Below, in pieces: positions 47,666 through 58,227 of a DNA stretch of 64,000 nucleotides. The notes beneath the pieces are model-generated. The model saw only the letters and a program-made list of their open reading frames with translations. It had not been told where the DNA came from and searched no databases. Source of the DNA: Perilla frutescens (taxonomy: Eukaryota > Streptophyta > Magnoliopsida > Lamiales > Lamiaceae); assembly GCA_026008535.1 (NCBI GenBank), contig BRKX01000006.1:31484664-31548663 (forward strand). Reading direction: 5' to 3'. Positions within the stretch are counted from its first letter, which is position 1; each line of letters opens with the position of its first letter. Position numbers and translations under genes: made by a program.

Positions 47666-48875
47666 TGATGAGGACATCCATAGCAATGATGAAGTCAATG
47701 AAGAGCTGCAATTCAAAGGACCCGTCACAAGACTACGAGCTAAGAAGTTGCAAGAATATTTGCAAGCTGTAATTCGCAAGAAGTTCGAAGTTGAAGACGG
47801 AGTACAAGGAAGCTCGAAGATGATGACATTGTTGAAGATGGATGTTGGAGATCAAGATTTGGAGTGCAATACATGAAGATGGCGTGCAAGAAGTGTTTTT
47901 GTTGGGCTTGATGTGTATACTTGCTATTCAGCCCAAGTTAAGCATGCATGGTGGAAAAGCCTAAAAGTTTCGGCCCTTGATCATCCAATTAAGGGGATTG
48001 ATTTATTAGACTATAGTACTTTATTTATTTTATTTTGGACGAATTTTTGTAGATTTTTAAGTTAGGATTTTCGGTTATTTTAGATAGAGATTTGACTAGA
48101 TTTTTAGATAAGGCAAGATCTACAAAATCTACCTTAAATAGAATTCTAGTTTAGGAAGTTGTTGAAGTCCAATTCTAGTTCAAATTGGACTCCTTATTTT
48201 CGTCCATTAGGCCTTAGGAATTCGATCCACCTATTATAAATAGGGGATCCATATTTCATTGTTACTTTAGACTATATTTGATAATTTTAAGCTTTGGTTT
48301 CAATATTGTCTCAACCCCAGTTTATATCTTTGTGAGTTTAGATCTTTTAAATTCATACTCTTAGATTTAGCATCTCTAAGTTTTACAAAGGGAATTCGTT
48401 GTCCACGTTCGAGGAATCGTCGGAAATTCGCAATCGAAGAGCAACTTAAAGAATTTGGCCTTGTGTACGTTCGAGATTCAAGGCAACTTTTGGGTTGTAA
48501 TTCACATCGACAAAACATCGCCTCCCATCTTAGTCGTACGTCCGCCTCAAGTCCAGCCATTACCGAGTTCAATTTCGTGATCATCCTGTTTAATCCGTAA
48601 GTTCGATTCTACCCTAACATACTTTATCTACTCTAGCCTTTCTAGCCAAAACATCATCACCAATCATCATCAACCAATCCTTCCATAATACCGTCCAAAA
48701 CAGCCCTTGGTTAATTGGATTTGTGTTTATTTGTGTGTCATTTATCTAGGTATTTTAGTTGAGTCCAAGTCGTCTAGTTAATCGAGTATAGAATCCTTTC
48801 GTAATCGACGTAGTTTCTTTCCTAGCTTCCGCGTATTTTTGTGTCTCGTCGTGTCATTAGCCCCGGGTCACATCA
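47666..48875 (+). repeat. 3' LTR of element E
   Basis: 1210 bp, TGATGAGGACATCC...CCCGGGTCACATCA, followed by GGAAT and the resumed pol of element B. Confidence 0.9.
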
Positions 48876-50742
48876 GGAATGGCCAACCCCGAAAAACGCC
48901 TCGGAAGTTCGGTCCTTTCATGGACTCGCCGGTTTTTACCGACGTTTTGTGCGTGATTTTTCTAGTATAGCCGCCCCTCTTACTGAGCTAAGTAAGAAGG
49001 ATCGGAAATTTGAGTGGGGTAAACAACAAGACCATGCATTTACTACTTTGAAATCTTTGTTATGTTCTGCTCCTGTTCTTCGTTTACCTGATTTTACTAA
49101 GACTTTTGAGATCGAGTGTGATGCTTCGGGCATAGGTAATGGTGCAGTTTTGATGCAGGATCGCAGGCCCGTCGCCTACTTCAGTGAGAAGCTTAGTGGC
49201 GCCAGTTTGAGGTATTCTACGTACGACAAAGAGCTTTATGCTTTGAAGCGTGCATTGGATACATGGCAGCACTATCTTTGGCCCAAGGAGTTCATGATTC
49301 ACACGGACCACGAGAGTTTAAAGCACCTCAAAGGACAGCAAAATCTGCACAAGAGACATGCAAGATGGGTGGAATTCATCTAGTCCTTCCCATACGTGAT
49401 CAAGTACAAGAAAGGTGAGGAAAACGTCGTTGCGGACACGTTATCTCGAAGGTACGCACTTCTGAATTTAATGCATGCTAAGATGCTTGGATTCGAGTCC
49501 ATTAAGTCGTTACATGTTGAGGACGCCTATTTCAGCCCCATATATGCTTCATGTGTGTCAAAATCTCGAGCTATTGATGGTTATTATGTGCATGATGTGT
49601 TTTTGTTTAAGGAGTCTAAGTTATGCATTCCTATTTGTTCTATGCGTGAGCTACTTGTGTTAGAATCGCATGCGGGAGGTTTAATGGGTCACTTTGGTGT
49701 ACATAAGACATTGAACTTGCTGCATGAACACTTTTATTGGCCGCATATGCGTAGGGATGTAGAGAATGTGTGTAGTCGTTGCATTACTTGTCGTCAAGCC
49801 AAGTCCACTTCACACCCGTTTGGATTGTACACGCCGTTACCCGCCCCCACAGCCCCTTGGATCGACATATCTATGGATTTCATCTTAGGATTGCCTAGGT
49901 CTAGGTCGGGTAAAGATTCAGTGTTTGTTGTAGTTGATCGGTTCTCTAAAATGGCTCATTTCATTGCATGTAGAAAAACCGATGATGCTGTTCATATTGC
50001 CAACTTGTTCTTTCTGCATGTTGTTAGATTGCATGGAATTCCTCGTACTATTGTTAGTGATAGGGATTCTAAGTTTTTAGGACATTTCTGGCGTGTTTTG
50101 TGGGGAAAATTAGCATGTCATCCACAAACCGATGGTCAAACTGAGGTTGTGAATCATACATTAGGAGCTTTACTTAGGTCTCTAATTAAGAACAATTTGA
50201 AGTCATGGGAAGAGTGTTTACCATATGCTGACTTTGCTTACAATCGTGTTATTCATTCTTCTACTAACATGTCTCCATTTGAGGTAGTTTATGGATTTAA
50301 TCCGTTAACTCCTACTGATTTGATTCCTTTACCCGTTGAGCATCTAACGAGTGTTAAAGGTATGAAGAGAGCTGATTTTATTCGAGAGATGCATGAGAAG
50401 GTTCGTGCTCGGATCGAGCACAAAGGCGCTCAAACCGCCGCCGCACGCAACACGAGGCGCAAATGAGTTGTTTTCCAGCCCGGAGATCGAGTTTAGATTC
50501 ATCTTAGTCCAGGCCGATTCCCTAACTTGAGGAAGTCGAAGTTGTCACCCCGTGGAGATGGCCCATTCACTGTTTTGAGCCGTGTTAATGACAATGCATA
50601 CCGCATTGATCTCCCTGGTGAGTACAAGTGTTCTTCTACGTTTAATGTTGCTGATTTGTCTCCTTTTTCTGCAGATGAATTCGACCATGAGTCAACACTT
50701 CAAATTCGAGGACGAATTCTCTTCAGCAGGGGGGGGGGGGAA
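48876..50742 (+). pseudogene. RNase H and integrase of element B (after the E insertion)
   Basis: It resumes at GGAATGGCCAACC, continuing the RT frame cut at 37444. RNase H motifs are [44 protein letters not shown] and [11 protein letters not shown], with a TAG at 49381-49383. Integrase follows ([28 protein letters not shown]). Nine codons (GTKLLFSTA in element E) are deleted before [16 protein letters not shown] at 50464-50466 and TAG near 50493 (TTTAGATTC for TTTGGATTC) interrupt the C terminus. Confidence 0.85.
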
Positions 50743-51085
50743 TGATGAGGACATCCATAGCAATGATGAAGTCAATGAAGAGCTACAATTCAAAGGACCC
50801 GTCACAAGACTACGAGCTAAGAAGTTGCAAGAATATTTGCAAGCTGTAATTCGCAAGAAGTTCAAAGTTGAAGACGGAGTACAAGGAAGCTTGAAGACGA
50901 TGACATTGTTGAAGATGGAAGATGGAGATCAAGATGTGGAGTGCAATACATGAAGGAGGCATGCAAGGAGTGCTTTTGTTGGGCTTGATGTGTATACTTG
51001 CTATTCAGCCCAAGTTAAGCATGCATGGTGGAAAAGCCCAAAATACTCGGCCCTTAATGATCCAATTAAGGGGATTGATTTATTA
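50743..51085 (+). repeat. 3' LTR of element B, truncated
   Basis: TGATGAGGACATCC start directly after a poly-G tract. It matches the 5' LTR for about 340 bp, then switches at TTATTATAGTCAAGG to sequence of the D class. Confidence 0.82.
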
Positions 51086-51640
51086 TAGTCAAGGTTGACT
51101 AGAATTGTATTTAAGGCAATTACCTTGAATAGAATTCTAGTTTAGGTATCTTCCTAATATAGTTAGAGATCCCTTTTGGATCAATTTTTAGGCCTTTTAA
51201 CCTTATTATTTTCGTGCCTTTTAGCCCTATAAATAGGGGAACCATTGTACATTATTATTTTAGACGTTGCATGAAATAAAGAGTTATTTTCTCAATTGTC
51301 TCAAGATCCTTAGGTTGATCAAACAAACACTTTTGTTGATTTAGTCATAAATCATCATTCTTAGAGGATAGCATCTTTAAGTCTTATTCAAGGGTATTGC
51401 TTAATCCACTTGAGGGATTAACCGGTATTCGCTATCGAGGAGCAACTTAGAGATTTTGGCCTCGTGGTACGTTCGAGATCGCAAGGCAACTATCGGGTTG
51501 TGATTCACATCAACAAATCATCATCCATCAACCATAATCGACGCCATCCATACTTCATCAACGCACGCCTCAATTCAGCCCCGTGTTCGAGTTCAAGCTC
51601 TACGCCGTTTCGCTCATACCGTAAGTTCTTTTCATCTCTA
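51086..51640 (+). repeat. Later part of a TGATGAGACC-class LTR, probably the rest of element D
   Basis: It matches the middle and R/U5 of that LTR class (TTGACTAGAATTGTATTTAAGG, CCTATAAATAGGGG, GGGATTAACCGGTATTCGCT). It fades out near TAAGTTCTTTTCATCTCTA without a terminal CA. Confidence 0.65.
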
Positions 51641-52727
51641 ATTTTTTTCATTTTTTTTATTTTAATAATTATTGTATATCAATCACAATACACGAGTTCA
51701 CGCGTTAGTGTCGTGCGAGACATCGAATAAAAAATAATAAATTAATTCAATTTAATTTTATGTTATATATTTATTTCAAAAATCATCACTAATTAGAAAG
51801 AAAAATATCAGTACAAACATATTGCAATTCAAAAATTGAATCATTAGCTACATAAAAGAAAATGTTGCAATTCAAAAATTGAACATGATAGTGAGTAGTA
51901 ACTACTCATTATATTAGTGATGCTTCATTTTTTATTAATAGTGATACTTATTTAATAATTAATGATACTTCTTTGTTGTTGATTTAATAATTAATGCTTA
52001 ATCATCGGTAATTTTCATTTTAATGAAAATATAACTTTTATCTGGTGAACATTAACATTGATGTGAAGTATCATTAATTATGGATGAAGTATCATTAATA
52101 AAATCATTAAAAAAAAACACACAACTTCTAACTCTTCATAGTGAAGCGTAAATTGGAGCCGAGAAGAATAAGGAAAAAAAAGAGTAGATGTGCGTCCATG
52201 CGTGTTGTTAAAGGGGGGTGTGGGGGGTAGGGTGGGGTGGGGATGGGGACGGGTATTAAAACTGCCAAAAAAAAAGGAGAGAGAGAGTTCAGCTTGTGCC
52301 TTGCGTGTTAGAGAGAGGGGGTGGGGTGCGGTGGGCTGCCGAAAAAGAAGCAAAAAAAAAAGAAAAAAAATAGATCCGGGTCGGATTAGGATTCGTCTAA
52401 CGAAAGCGACCTGTTAGACCGTCCCATAGGAGTGTGCCCCAAAACTTTATAGAATCTCACGTCTATAGTTTTTTCAATTTTATGTGTATAAAGTAAAATC
52501 TTATTGTAGTAATGAATCATTATTTTTTTTAATGTAATTAATCCAACCATGTGCTCAATAGATCAAGTACTGAGATCAAATGGATGAGTAAATTGAAAAA
52601 AAAAAAGGATTTGGCAAAACATATATAAAAATTGCCTTAACATTCAAAACATTAGAAAAGTTTTGGTAAAAATGGACATACATGGATTAAGGGGGACTAA
52701 AAAATCAAGATGTAAAATTTTTTATAA
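51641..52727. other. AT-rich intergenic sequence with a G-rich tract
   Basis: No gene seen. The notable part is 52212-52255, where six or more runs of three to six G occur in close succession (G-quadruplex potential). A GA-rich and A-rich stretch follows to 52370. Confidence 0.55.
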
Positions 52728-53101
52728 GGGTAAATTACACTTTGATACTTATATTTTGGACATTTTTTTTAAAATGACCAACTTTTTCAAAATTAACAAA
52801 AAAATACTTACTTTTTCAAAAAAAAAATGTGAACCTAACATTTAACTAATTTTATGGCCACAAAATCGCACGTAATTGATAGTATTTTAATATTCCTCAA
52901 TCACGTGGAAAACATTCATCCAATCAAGAAATATTAAATTATAATGAATTATATAGGATTTTCGAGCCGTAAATTTGATTAAATGTTAGATTTGCAATTT
53001 TTTTGAAAATGTGGGTACTATTTTGTTAATTTTAAAAAAGTGTGTTTTTTTTAAAAAAAAAAAAGGTTTCCAAAATGTAGGTATCAAAGTGTAATTTACC
53101 C
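52728..53101. mobile_element. Long-hairpin MITE (MULE-like termini)
   Basis: 374 bp. GGGTAAATTACACTTTGATA at the left end is inverted at the right end (TATCAAAGTGTAATTTACCC). Similarity continues inward for more than 100 bp, so the two halves are near inverted complements. Flanks TTTTTATAA (52719-52727) and TATTTATAA (53102-53110) match at eight of nine positions, which suggests a 9-bp Mutator-type target duplication. Confidence 0.72.
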
Positions 53102-53667
53102 TATTTATAATTTGTATATTTTAAAATTTACAATATGAAAATTTTATTTTATACAATTTAAATTGAAGATTGAATAAATGGGTTAGAAATCTATTATTAT
53201 TTTATAGAATAAGTTTATCAATTATCTTTGATATTAAATCAATGTGGAAGTGAGACATTTGGTTTGAGACATTTTTTTTGTCCCACATTGGTTGCATATC
53301 AAATATAATGATTATACTTTATCTTATAAGGCCTTGTTTGGTTTGAGTGATTACGGTGGTTAAGGTTTGATGGATAAAATTATTCATCTTATCTAATGTT
53401 TGGTTCGAAGAATTGGAGTCCCGTATAGATGACAGTCCGGGCTCCAATCACTTGTTAAAGTGATAACTCATCACCCCCATTTTAGGGTGATTGAATTTAT
53501 CCATCCAACACCACTTGTAAAATTACTCATATATCCTCATGTCAAATAAATTAATTATAATTTTAATAATTATTATGAGAATATTGATATGTAAACATAG
53601 TATTGAATATTAATATGTAATTAAAAAAGGGCTTATGAAGAAGAAACTATTTTGATTAATTATTTTA

Positions 53668-53880
53668 GGGATAAGGGTCAAATAGGCCACTAAACTAATT
53701 TGGGGGCTCAATTGAGCCACTGTAACTTTTTTTTGGCTCAATTAGACCACCACGTTTTTAAAATCGTGTCAATTGAGCCATTCTACAATCGAGCTCTAAC
53801 GGAGGACATTAACTCATCTCGAAACGACGTCGTTTTCTTTAAGTTTTTACCCTAACCCATAACCGGACCCACCCTTAACC
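53668..53880 (+). repeat. Left terminal inverted repeat of the Pack-MULE
   Basis: It begins GGGATAAGGGTCAAATAGGC and includes CTCAATTGAGCC and AACGACGTCGTTTT. It is the inverted counterpart of 56086-56297. Confidence 0.9.
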
Positions 53881-53940
53881 CGCCATTTCTTTCTTTGAAT
53901 CTCAATGCACCACCTCGCCACCATCACTACCACCACCATG

Positions 53941-55475
53941 TGTGGTTTAGGGCTGTTCCCCTTTACTTGATGTGTCCTTCTGTGCAGCGTGATCATAGAC
54001 TTGTGAGCATTTATTTGCATCATGATTCCTGGTATATAGATAGGTTGCATTCACTGTGTGCACATTATGATTTACCCGCTGCGTTTGAGGATTCCATGAG
54101 GTCTGTGCCGATCCTGTGGGGCGAGCGGGATACCCCGAGATGGAATTTGACCCCTCACGGTGAGTTCTCTTTGACTTCTGCTTGGGAGAGTGTCAGGCAT
54201 CGGGCTCCGATGCGGGCTCTCTTGGCTGATTTCTGGAGCGATTGTCTGACCCCTACCATGTCCATATTTCTTTAGCGTCTGTACTTTGATCGCATACCTG
54301 TCGACACCAAGCTTCTGGTTAAGGAGATCTCTCTAGTTTCTAGGTGCCCCTGTTGTTCTGTTCCTAGTACTGAGTCCGTTATTCACCTTTTTCTTAAGGG
54401 GGAATCTGTACATGCGGTTTGGATGCATTTTTCTTCATGGTTTCACATCACACCACCGCACTTTACACAGATTTCACACGCACTTAGTTTCTGGAGGCAC
54501 CTCATTCCACGTGCCACACACCGTCACATTTGTTTTCTGATCCCATGCCTGATTTTATAGTTTACTTGGACTGAGAAGAACGACCGTAAGCACAGAGGTC
54601 GTCCTTTTCGGTCATCTCATATTATTTTTCAGGTTACTCGGCATCTTCACCAGCTCGTGCTCAGTGGCAAGCTCCTGCCTCCCCAGTGGGCCAGTTGCTT
54701 TCCACAGGTTCATTTCATGCCGGCTGTCAGACGTCCCCTCAGGTCCCGTGCAGTCACTTAGCAGCCCCCTTCAGAGCCGTGGGTGAATCTGAAGTCCGAT
54801 GGATCATTCGACCGTGCGCAGCAGACTGCAGTGGGGGGTGGGCTTCTTAGAGATCATCACGGTGAGCTGCTCACCTCCTATTGTCTCCCACTGCAGGCCA
54901 GTTCCAGCTTCGAGGCGGAGCTCCGGTCTCTCCTCCAGGGGCTCCTCCTCCTCCCCCAGACGGCTTCCCATGTTTGGATCGAGCTCGACACAACGGCTAT
55001 GGTCATAGTTATCATATTTGAGGCTCAAGATTTGGGACAGCTTAGGGAAGTCTTCTCCAGACTACGACTCATACTCCGAGACCGTCATGTTCGAGTCACA
55101 CACATCCACAGAGAGGGCAATCGCCCTGCTAATTTTCTTGCCAGACTCGGGCATGCGGTTGACGTCCTTCACATTTTTGATGTTCAGACAGCCCCCAGGC
55201 CCCTATCTTCCTTAGTTAGGATGGACCAGCTGGGCTATCCTAACTTTAGATTCCGGCGTTAACACTTTTATATTTCCATGTTCTTATTTATTATATTTGG
55301 TTTTGTTTTTATTTTGTTATTTTCCTCCGTTGGAGTCCATAACTCTAGTTCCACACTTATCATGTTTTGTCCCTATCATAGGTTTATCATTTACAGTCTC
55401 TATTTCTTGTATTTTGGTGTGGGAGTCATTTTTGGGCTCCCTCCACCCAGACGATGATGTGTTACTATGTTATTG

Positions 55476-55528
<53 letters not shown>

Positions 55529-55560
55529 CACCCGTTAGGGAGTTCTTTTTTTAAAAAAAA
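53941..55560 (+). pseudogene. LINE (non-LTR retrotransposon) 3' fragment: zinc-binding region and RNase H
   Basis: The first frame encodes a zf-RVT-like segment (TPRWNLTPHGEFSLTSAWE, then a CPCC...ESVIHLF pattern after a TAG at 54274-54276). An RNase H-like (RVT_3) domain follows at about 54783-55262, with KSDGSFDRA, FEAELRSLLQGL, WIELDTTAMV and HIHREGNRPANFLARLGH, carrying the expected acidic residues. The 3' region ends in a TA dinucleotide run at about 55478-55525. Endonuclease and most of the RT are missing. Several stops show it is dead. Confidence 0.75.
55478..55525. repeat. (TA)n microsatellite
   Basis: About 24 uninterrupted TA units at the end of the LINE fragment, possibly its original tail. 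Confidence 0.85.
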
Positions 55561-55562
55561 TA

Positions 55563-56028
55563 ATGGGCCAAGAATCCACCACCGCCGCCGTCGCGGCACA
55601 TGGAGAATTCAAGCTAATGGGGTACAAGAATTTCGTCCGAGCCAACCCCAACTCCGATCGCTTCCCCATCCACCACGTGGAATTGTGGTGCGGAGACGCC
55701 ACCAACACCGCCGCCGCTTCTCGTGGGGGCTTGGCATGCCGCTCGTCGCCAAATCCGACCTCTCCACCAGAAACTCCGCCCACACCTCCTACCTCCCCCG
55801 CTCCGGCGAGCTCAGCTTCCTCTTCACCACCCCTTACTCCCTTCTCTCACCGACCCCTCCTCCGCCGACATCCCCACCTTCTCCTTCTTCGCCCATCTCG
55901 CCTTCACCTCGTCCCACGGCCTCACCGTCCACGCTGTCACTATCCAAGTGGAATCCATCTTCTCCGTCTACTCCACCTCCGTATCCCGCGGCGCTAAGCC
56001 CGTGTTGGTCGGTTCTCTTCGATTCTAA
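55563..56028 (+). pseudogene. HPPD: Captured 5' fragment of HPPD (4-hydroxyphenylpyruvate dioxygenase)
   Basis: ATG at 55563 opens MGQESTTAAVAAHGEFK and continues with KNFVRANPNSDRFP, VELWCGDATNT. After a frameshift near 55705 come RRFSWGLGMPLVAKSDLST and ELSFLFTTPYS in another frame. After a second shift come PTFSFFAHLAFTSSHGLTV and VSRGAKPV in the third. These follow the N-terminal domain of plant HPPD in order, covering roughly its first 150 residues. The iron-ligand-bearing C-terminal domain is absent. HPPD makes homogentisate in tyrosine degradation and plastoquinone/tocopherol synthesis; this fragment cannot. It lies inside a Pack-MULE. Confidence 0.88.
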
Positions 56029-56085
56029 AATCCCCAAATTCCCAAATTCAATTTTGCGTAGTTTGGACGAGTGGGTCGAGTTAGG

Positions 56086-56297
56086 GGTTAGGGATGGGTC
56101 AGGTTATGGGTTAGGGTAAAACTTAAAGAAAATGATGTTGTTTCGAGATGAGTTAACGTCCTCCGTTAGGGCTCAGTTGTAGAATGGCTCAATTGACACG
56201 ATTTTAAAAACGCAGTGGCCCAATTGAGCTAAAAAAAGTTATAGTGGCTCAATTGAGCCCCCTAAATTAGTTTAGTGGCCTATTTGGCCCTTATCCC
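56086..56297 (-). repeat. Right terminal inverted repeat of the Pack-MULE
   Basis: Its reverse complement begins GGGATAAGGGCCAAATAGGC and aligns with the left TIR. It is followed by the ATTATTTTA duplication. Confidence 0.9.
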
Positions 56298-56739
56298 ATT
56301 ATTTTATGTGTCCATTATTTTCCCAATGTTTGGTTAATTATTTTTGTGTATTAATTATTTCCATAATTTCAATTTTTTTAAATAAAAAAATATAACTTCA
56401 ATAATTATAAATTGATATCTTATATGGAGGACAATTTAGGTATTATCATACATTTTAATCATAATCATTCAATCCAAACAAAATATTGACAATCTATCCT
56501 AAATCATTAAAATTGCAATCAAATAATCCAAACACAATATTATTTTTATCCAAATCGTGCAATCCTAGCCTAAAAGGATGTTAGATCTTTGATTAATATT
56601 GCACTAATTTCTGATTTAGCATATCTCATGTTATTTTGGAGATATCTAATTTTTCAGTATTTTAGTTTGTACAAGTTTAAGACAGTGAAATTTATATAAA
56701 AAAAGTTAGACGGTTCACATTCTTAACCATTTGTTAGAA

Positions 56740-56960
56740 CTGGCGATTCCCTAAGTTATGGTTAGAACTGATGGTTCTAATTTTCTAGAATCACACTGTC
56801 ACAACACGATTACGGTTACAACTCGAAACTGTGTCTCACGGTTACTGTTTTGAAACCGACGGACGGTTACAACCGGCGGTTCCAATTTTCTAGAACCGCA
56901 TCGTCACAATACCATTCCAGTTACAGTTTGGAACATTATCTCATAGTTACGGTTTCAACA
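56740..56960. repeat. Diverged direct repeat, two units of about 110 bp
   Basis: TCTAATTTTCTAGAATCACAC-like sequence near 56778 and TTCCAATTTTCTAGAACCGC near 56880 belong to two imperfect copies that also share GTTAC and CACGATT/CACAATACC elements. There is no coding potential. Confidence 0.45.
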
Positions 56961-57668
56961 CTACTGATTCCGATTCCCATTCTCATTACAGTTTTAATTG
57001 ACGTTTCAAAAGTTTTCTATCATTATATAAAATAAAAATGATGTGTAAAGAAATTTTGATGGTGTATTTGAAAAACAACCTTCTAAGAATAAATTCTTTA
57101 ATGGGAGTTTTTATTTCACCAAAAAAATTATTCTTTGCACCACAAAAAGAAAAAAGTAAAAATAAAATAATTACGAATTGACTGAAATACCCTTTAATTA
57201 CTTTCTTGTACCACCTAAATTACTCAATGCACCACTAAAAAAATTCAAAAATAATTGAAAAACTTAAAATAAAAATAAAAAAGGAAAGTGAAAAAATAAA
57301 TGCTCAAAAACTAGGTCAACTTACAACTATAAAATTGAGCTAAAAAAACTAGGTTAACTTGGGCAATTTAGGTGGCAATCAACAATGTGGAATGAAAATC
57401 AAGAGGAATTGAACAATGTAAGTATTTTTCATGAGTTTGTATCGATTAAAACTTGAATTTTCGTGTGTTATTAATTGGAATTTTTTGCATTCTGTTCTAG
57501 AAATACAGTTAGAACACACTTTTAGATGTTCTAATAAAGAACCTCGAACAAAGATGGTTTGTTCTAAATATGTTCATCGAACAGAGATACTTTGTTCTAA
57601 GTATATTGTTCGAACAAACTTAGTTTGTTCTATTTCTATTGTTCGAACAAGAAGTCATTCTAAGTTAG

Positions 57669-57723
57669 GTTCTAACTATGAAGTTAGAACATAGTCATTT
57701 TGTTCTAACTTTTGAATTCGAAC
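57669..57723. repeat. Left palindrome pair (33-bp spacing)
   Basis: Palindrome GTTCTAAC-6 nt-GTTAGAAC starts at 57669 and a related one (GTTCTAAC...TTCGAAC) at 57702. The 33-bp offset is the same as in the right array. Further GTTCGAAC and GTTCTAA copies lie in 57495-57760. Confidence 0.75.
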
Positions 57724-57802
57724 ATATATAGTTTATTCTAACTTATCTTCTCGAACCAGTGTTGGTTTTTTTTTGCAGTAACTATTTTTTTTTTTTGAAT
57801 AG

Positions 57803-57964
57803 GATGAATTTGAGAGTAGTGTTGTTGGCCCACTCAATCTAGAGTTGGTTCCTAATTATACGGACGTATTCCATACTATGAAATTATTTGATTCTCGCAA
57901 GAGTTTGATCAATTGGGTTCGTGAGAGTACTATTCCAATTGGTATTGTTATTATATACTTATAG
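57803..57964 (+). pseudogene. FAR1/MULE transposase-like N-terminal fragment
   Basis: The frame from 57803 reads DEFESSVVGP, then FHTMKLFDSRKSLINWVRES and IPIGIVIIYL before TAG at 57962-57964. The FDSR-x-x-L-x-x-WVR pattern followed by GIVI resembles the N-terminal part of plant FAR1-related/MULE transposases. Only about 50 residues are present, so the call is tentative. Confidence 0.4.
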
Positions 57965-58227
57965 ATGTATTGCTACATATATTGTAAGTTGTCTTAAACT
58001 CGAGCCACCCTTTTCCCCCATCTCGATCCAGTGGAAGGACTACCATATGGATTGCGCAACTGAATGAGAAGAATTTATCATTCGTAGTTGATAATAATTC
58101 TTGTGATAACTTTGTGTTGTATCAAAATTATTATTGTAATGTAACTCCGTGGTGTATGAATTATTATTGCAAATTTTCATATTGTCTTGCGATTCAGCAG
58201 GTTGTATACAAATTCCCACCAAGTGTT

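Larger units (their letters stand above)
37445..48875 (+). mobile_element. Element E: Ty3/gypsy element inside element B (TSD GGAAT), itself interrupted
   Basis: GGAAT flanks it at 37440-37444 and 48876-48880. The 5' LTR (37445-39801) is split by solo LTR F. The 3' LTR is 47666-48875 (1210 bp). The primer site TAAATTGGTATCAAGAGCC starts at 39802, and a polypurine tract with a run of G lies at about 47652-47663. The leader is broken at 40388 by further LTR material (to about 43189). The coding order from 43411 is gag, protease, RT, RNase H, integrase. Several frameshifts and a deletion across the gag-protease junction make it defective, but most catalytic residues survive. Confidence 0.9.
32398..51085 (+). 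mobile_element. Element B: Ty3/gypsy gag-pol element split by element E
   Basis: 5' LTR 32398-33624 (1227 bp), leader, gag, protease and RT up to 37444. Element E is inserted there (37445-48875, TSD GGAAT). RNase H and integrase resume at 48876, and a 3'-truncated LTR starts at 50743. The primer site TAAATTGGTATCAAGAGCC starts at 33625, and a run of G forms the polypurine tract at about 50729-50740. Domain order is gag, PR, RT, RNase H, IN, which is Ty3/gypsy. Several stops, a changed RT catalytic box and an integrase deletion make it inactive. Confidence 0.88.
53668..56297. mobile_element. Pack-MULE-like element carrying LINE and HPPD fragments (TSD ATTATTTTA)
   Basis: Terminal inverted repeats 53668-53880 and about 56086-56297 start GGGATAAGGG and agree at roughly nine of ten positions over about 212 bp. 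The 9-bp ATTATTTTA flanks both ends (53659-53667 and 56298-56306), the length typical of Mutator-like elements. No transposase is present. The interior holds a LINE C-terminal fragment with its TA-rich tail and a frameshifted start of a plant HPPD gene. Host gene fragments between MULE ends define a Pack-MULE. Confidence 0.9.
53330..56580. mobile_element. Possible MITE split by the Pack-MULE
   Basis: Sequence left of the MULE (53330-53667) begins GGCCTTGTTTGG and contains ATGGATAAAATTATT...ATGTTTGG. To the right (56307-56580) there is a loosely inverted counterpart (CCAAACACAATATTATTTTTATCC). Inverted similarity is patchy, so this is tentative. Confidence 0.3.

Noticed and set aside
55563..56028. 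Functional HPPD gene
   Set aside because: Two frameshifts, only the N-terminal part present, and it lies within Mutator-type inverted repeats.
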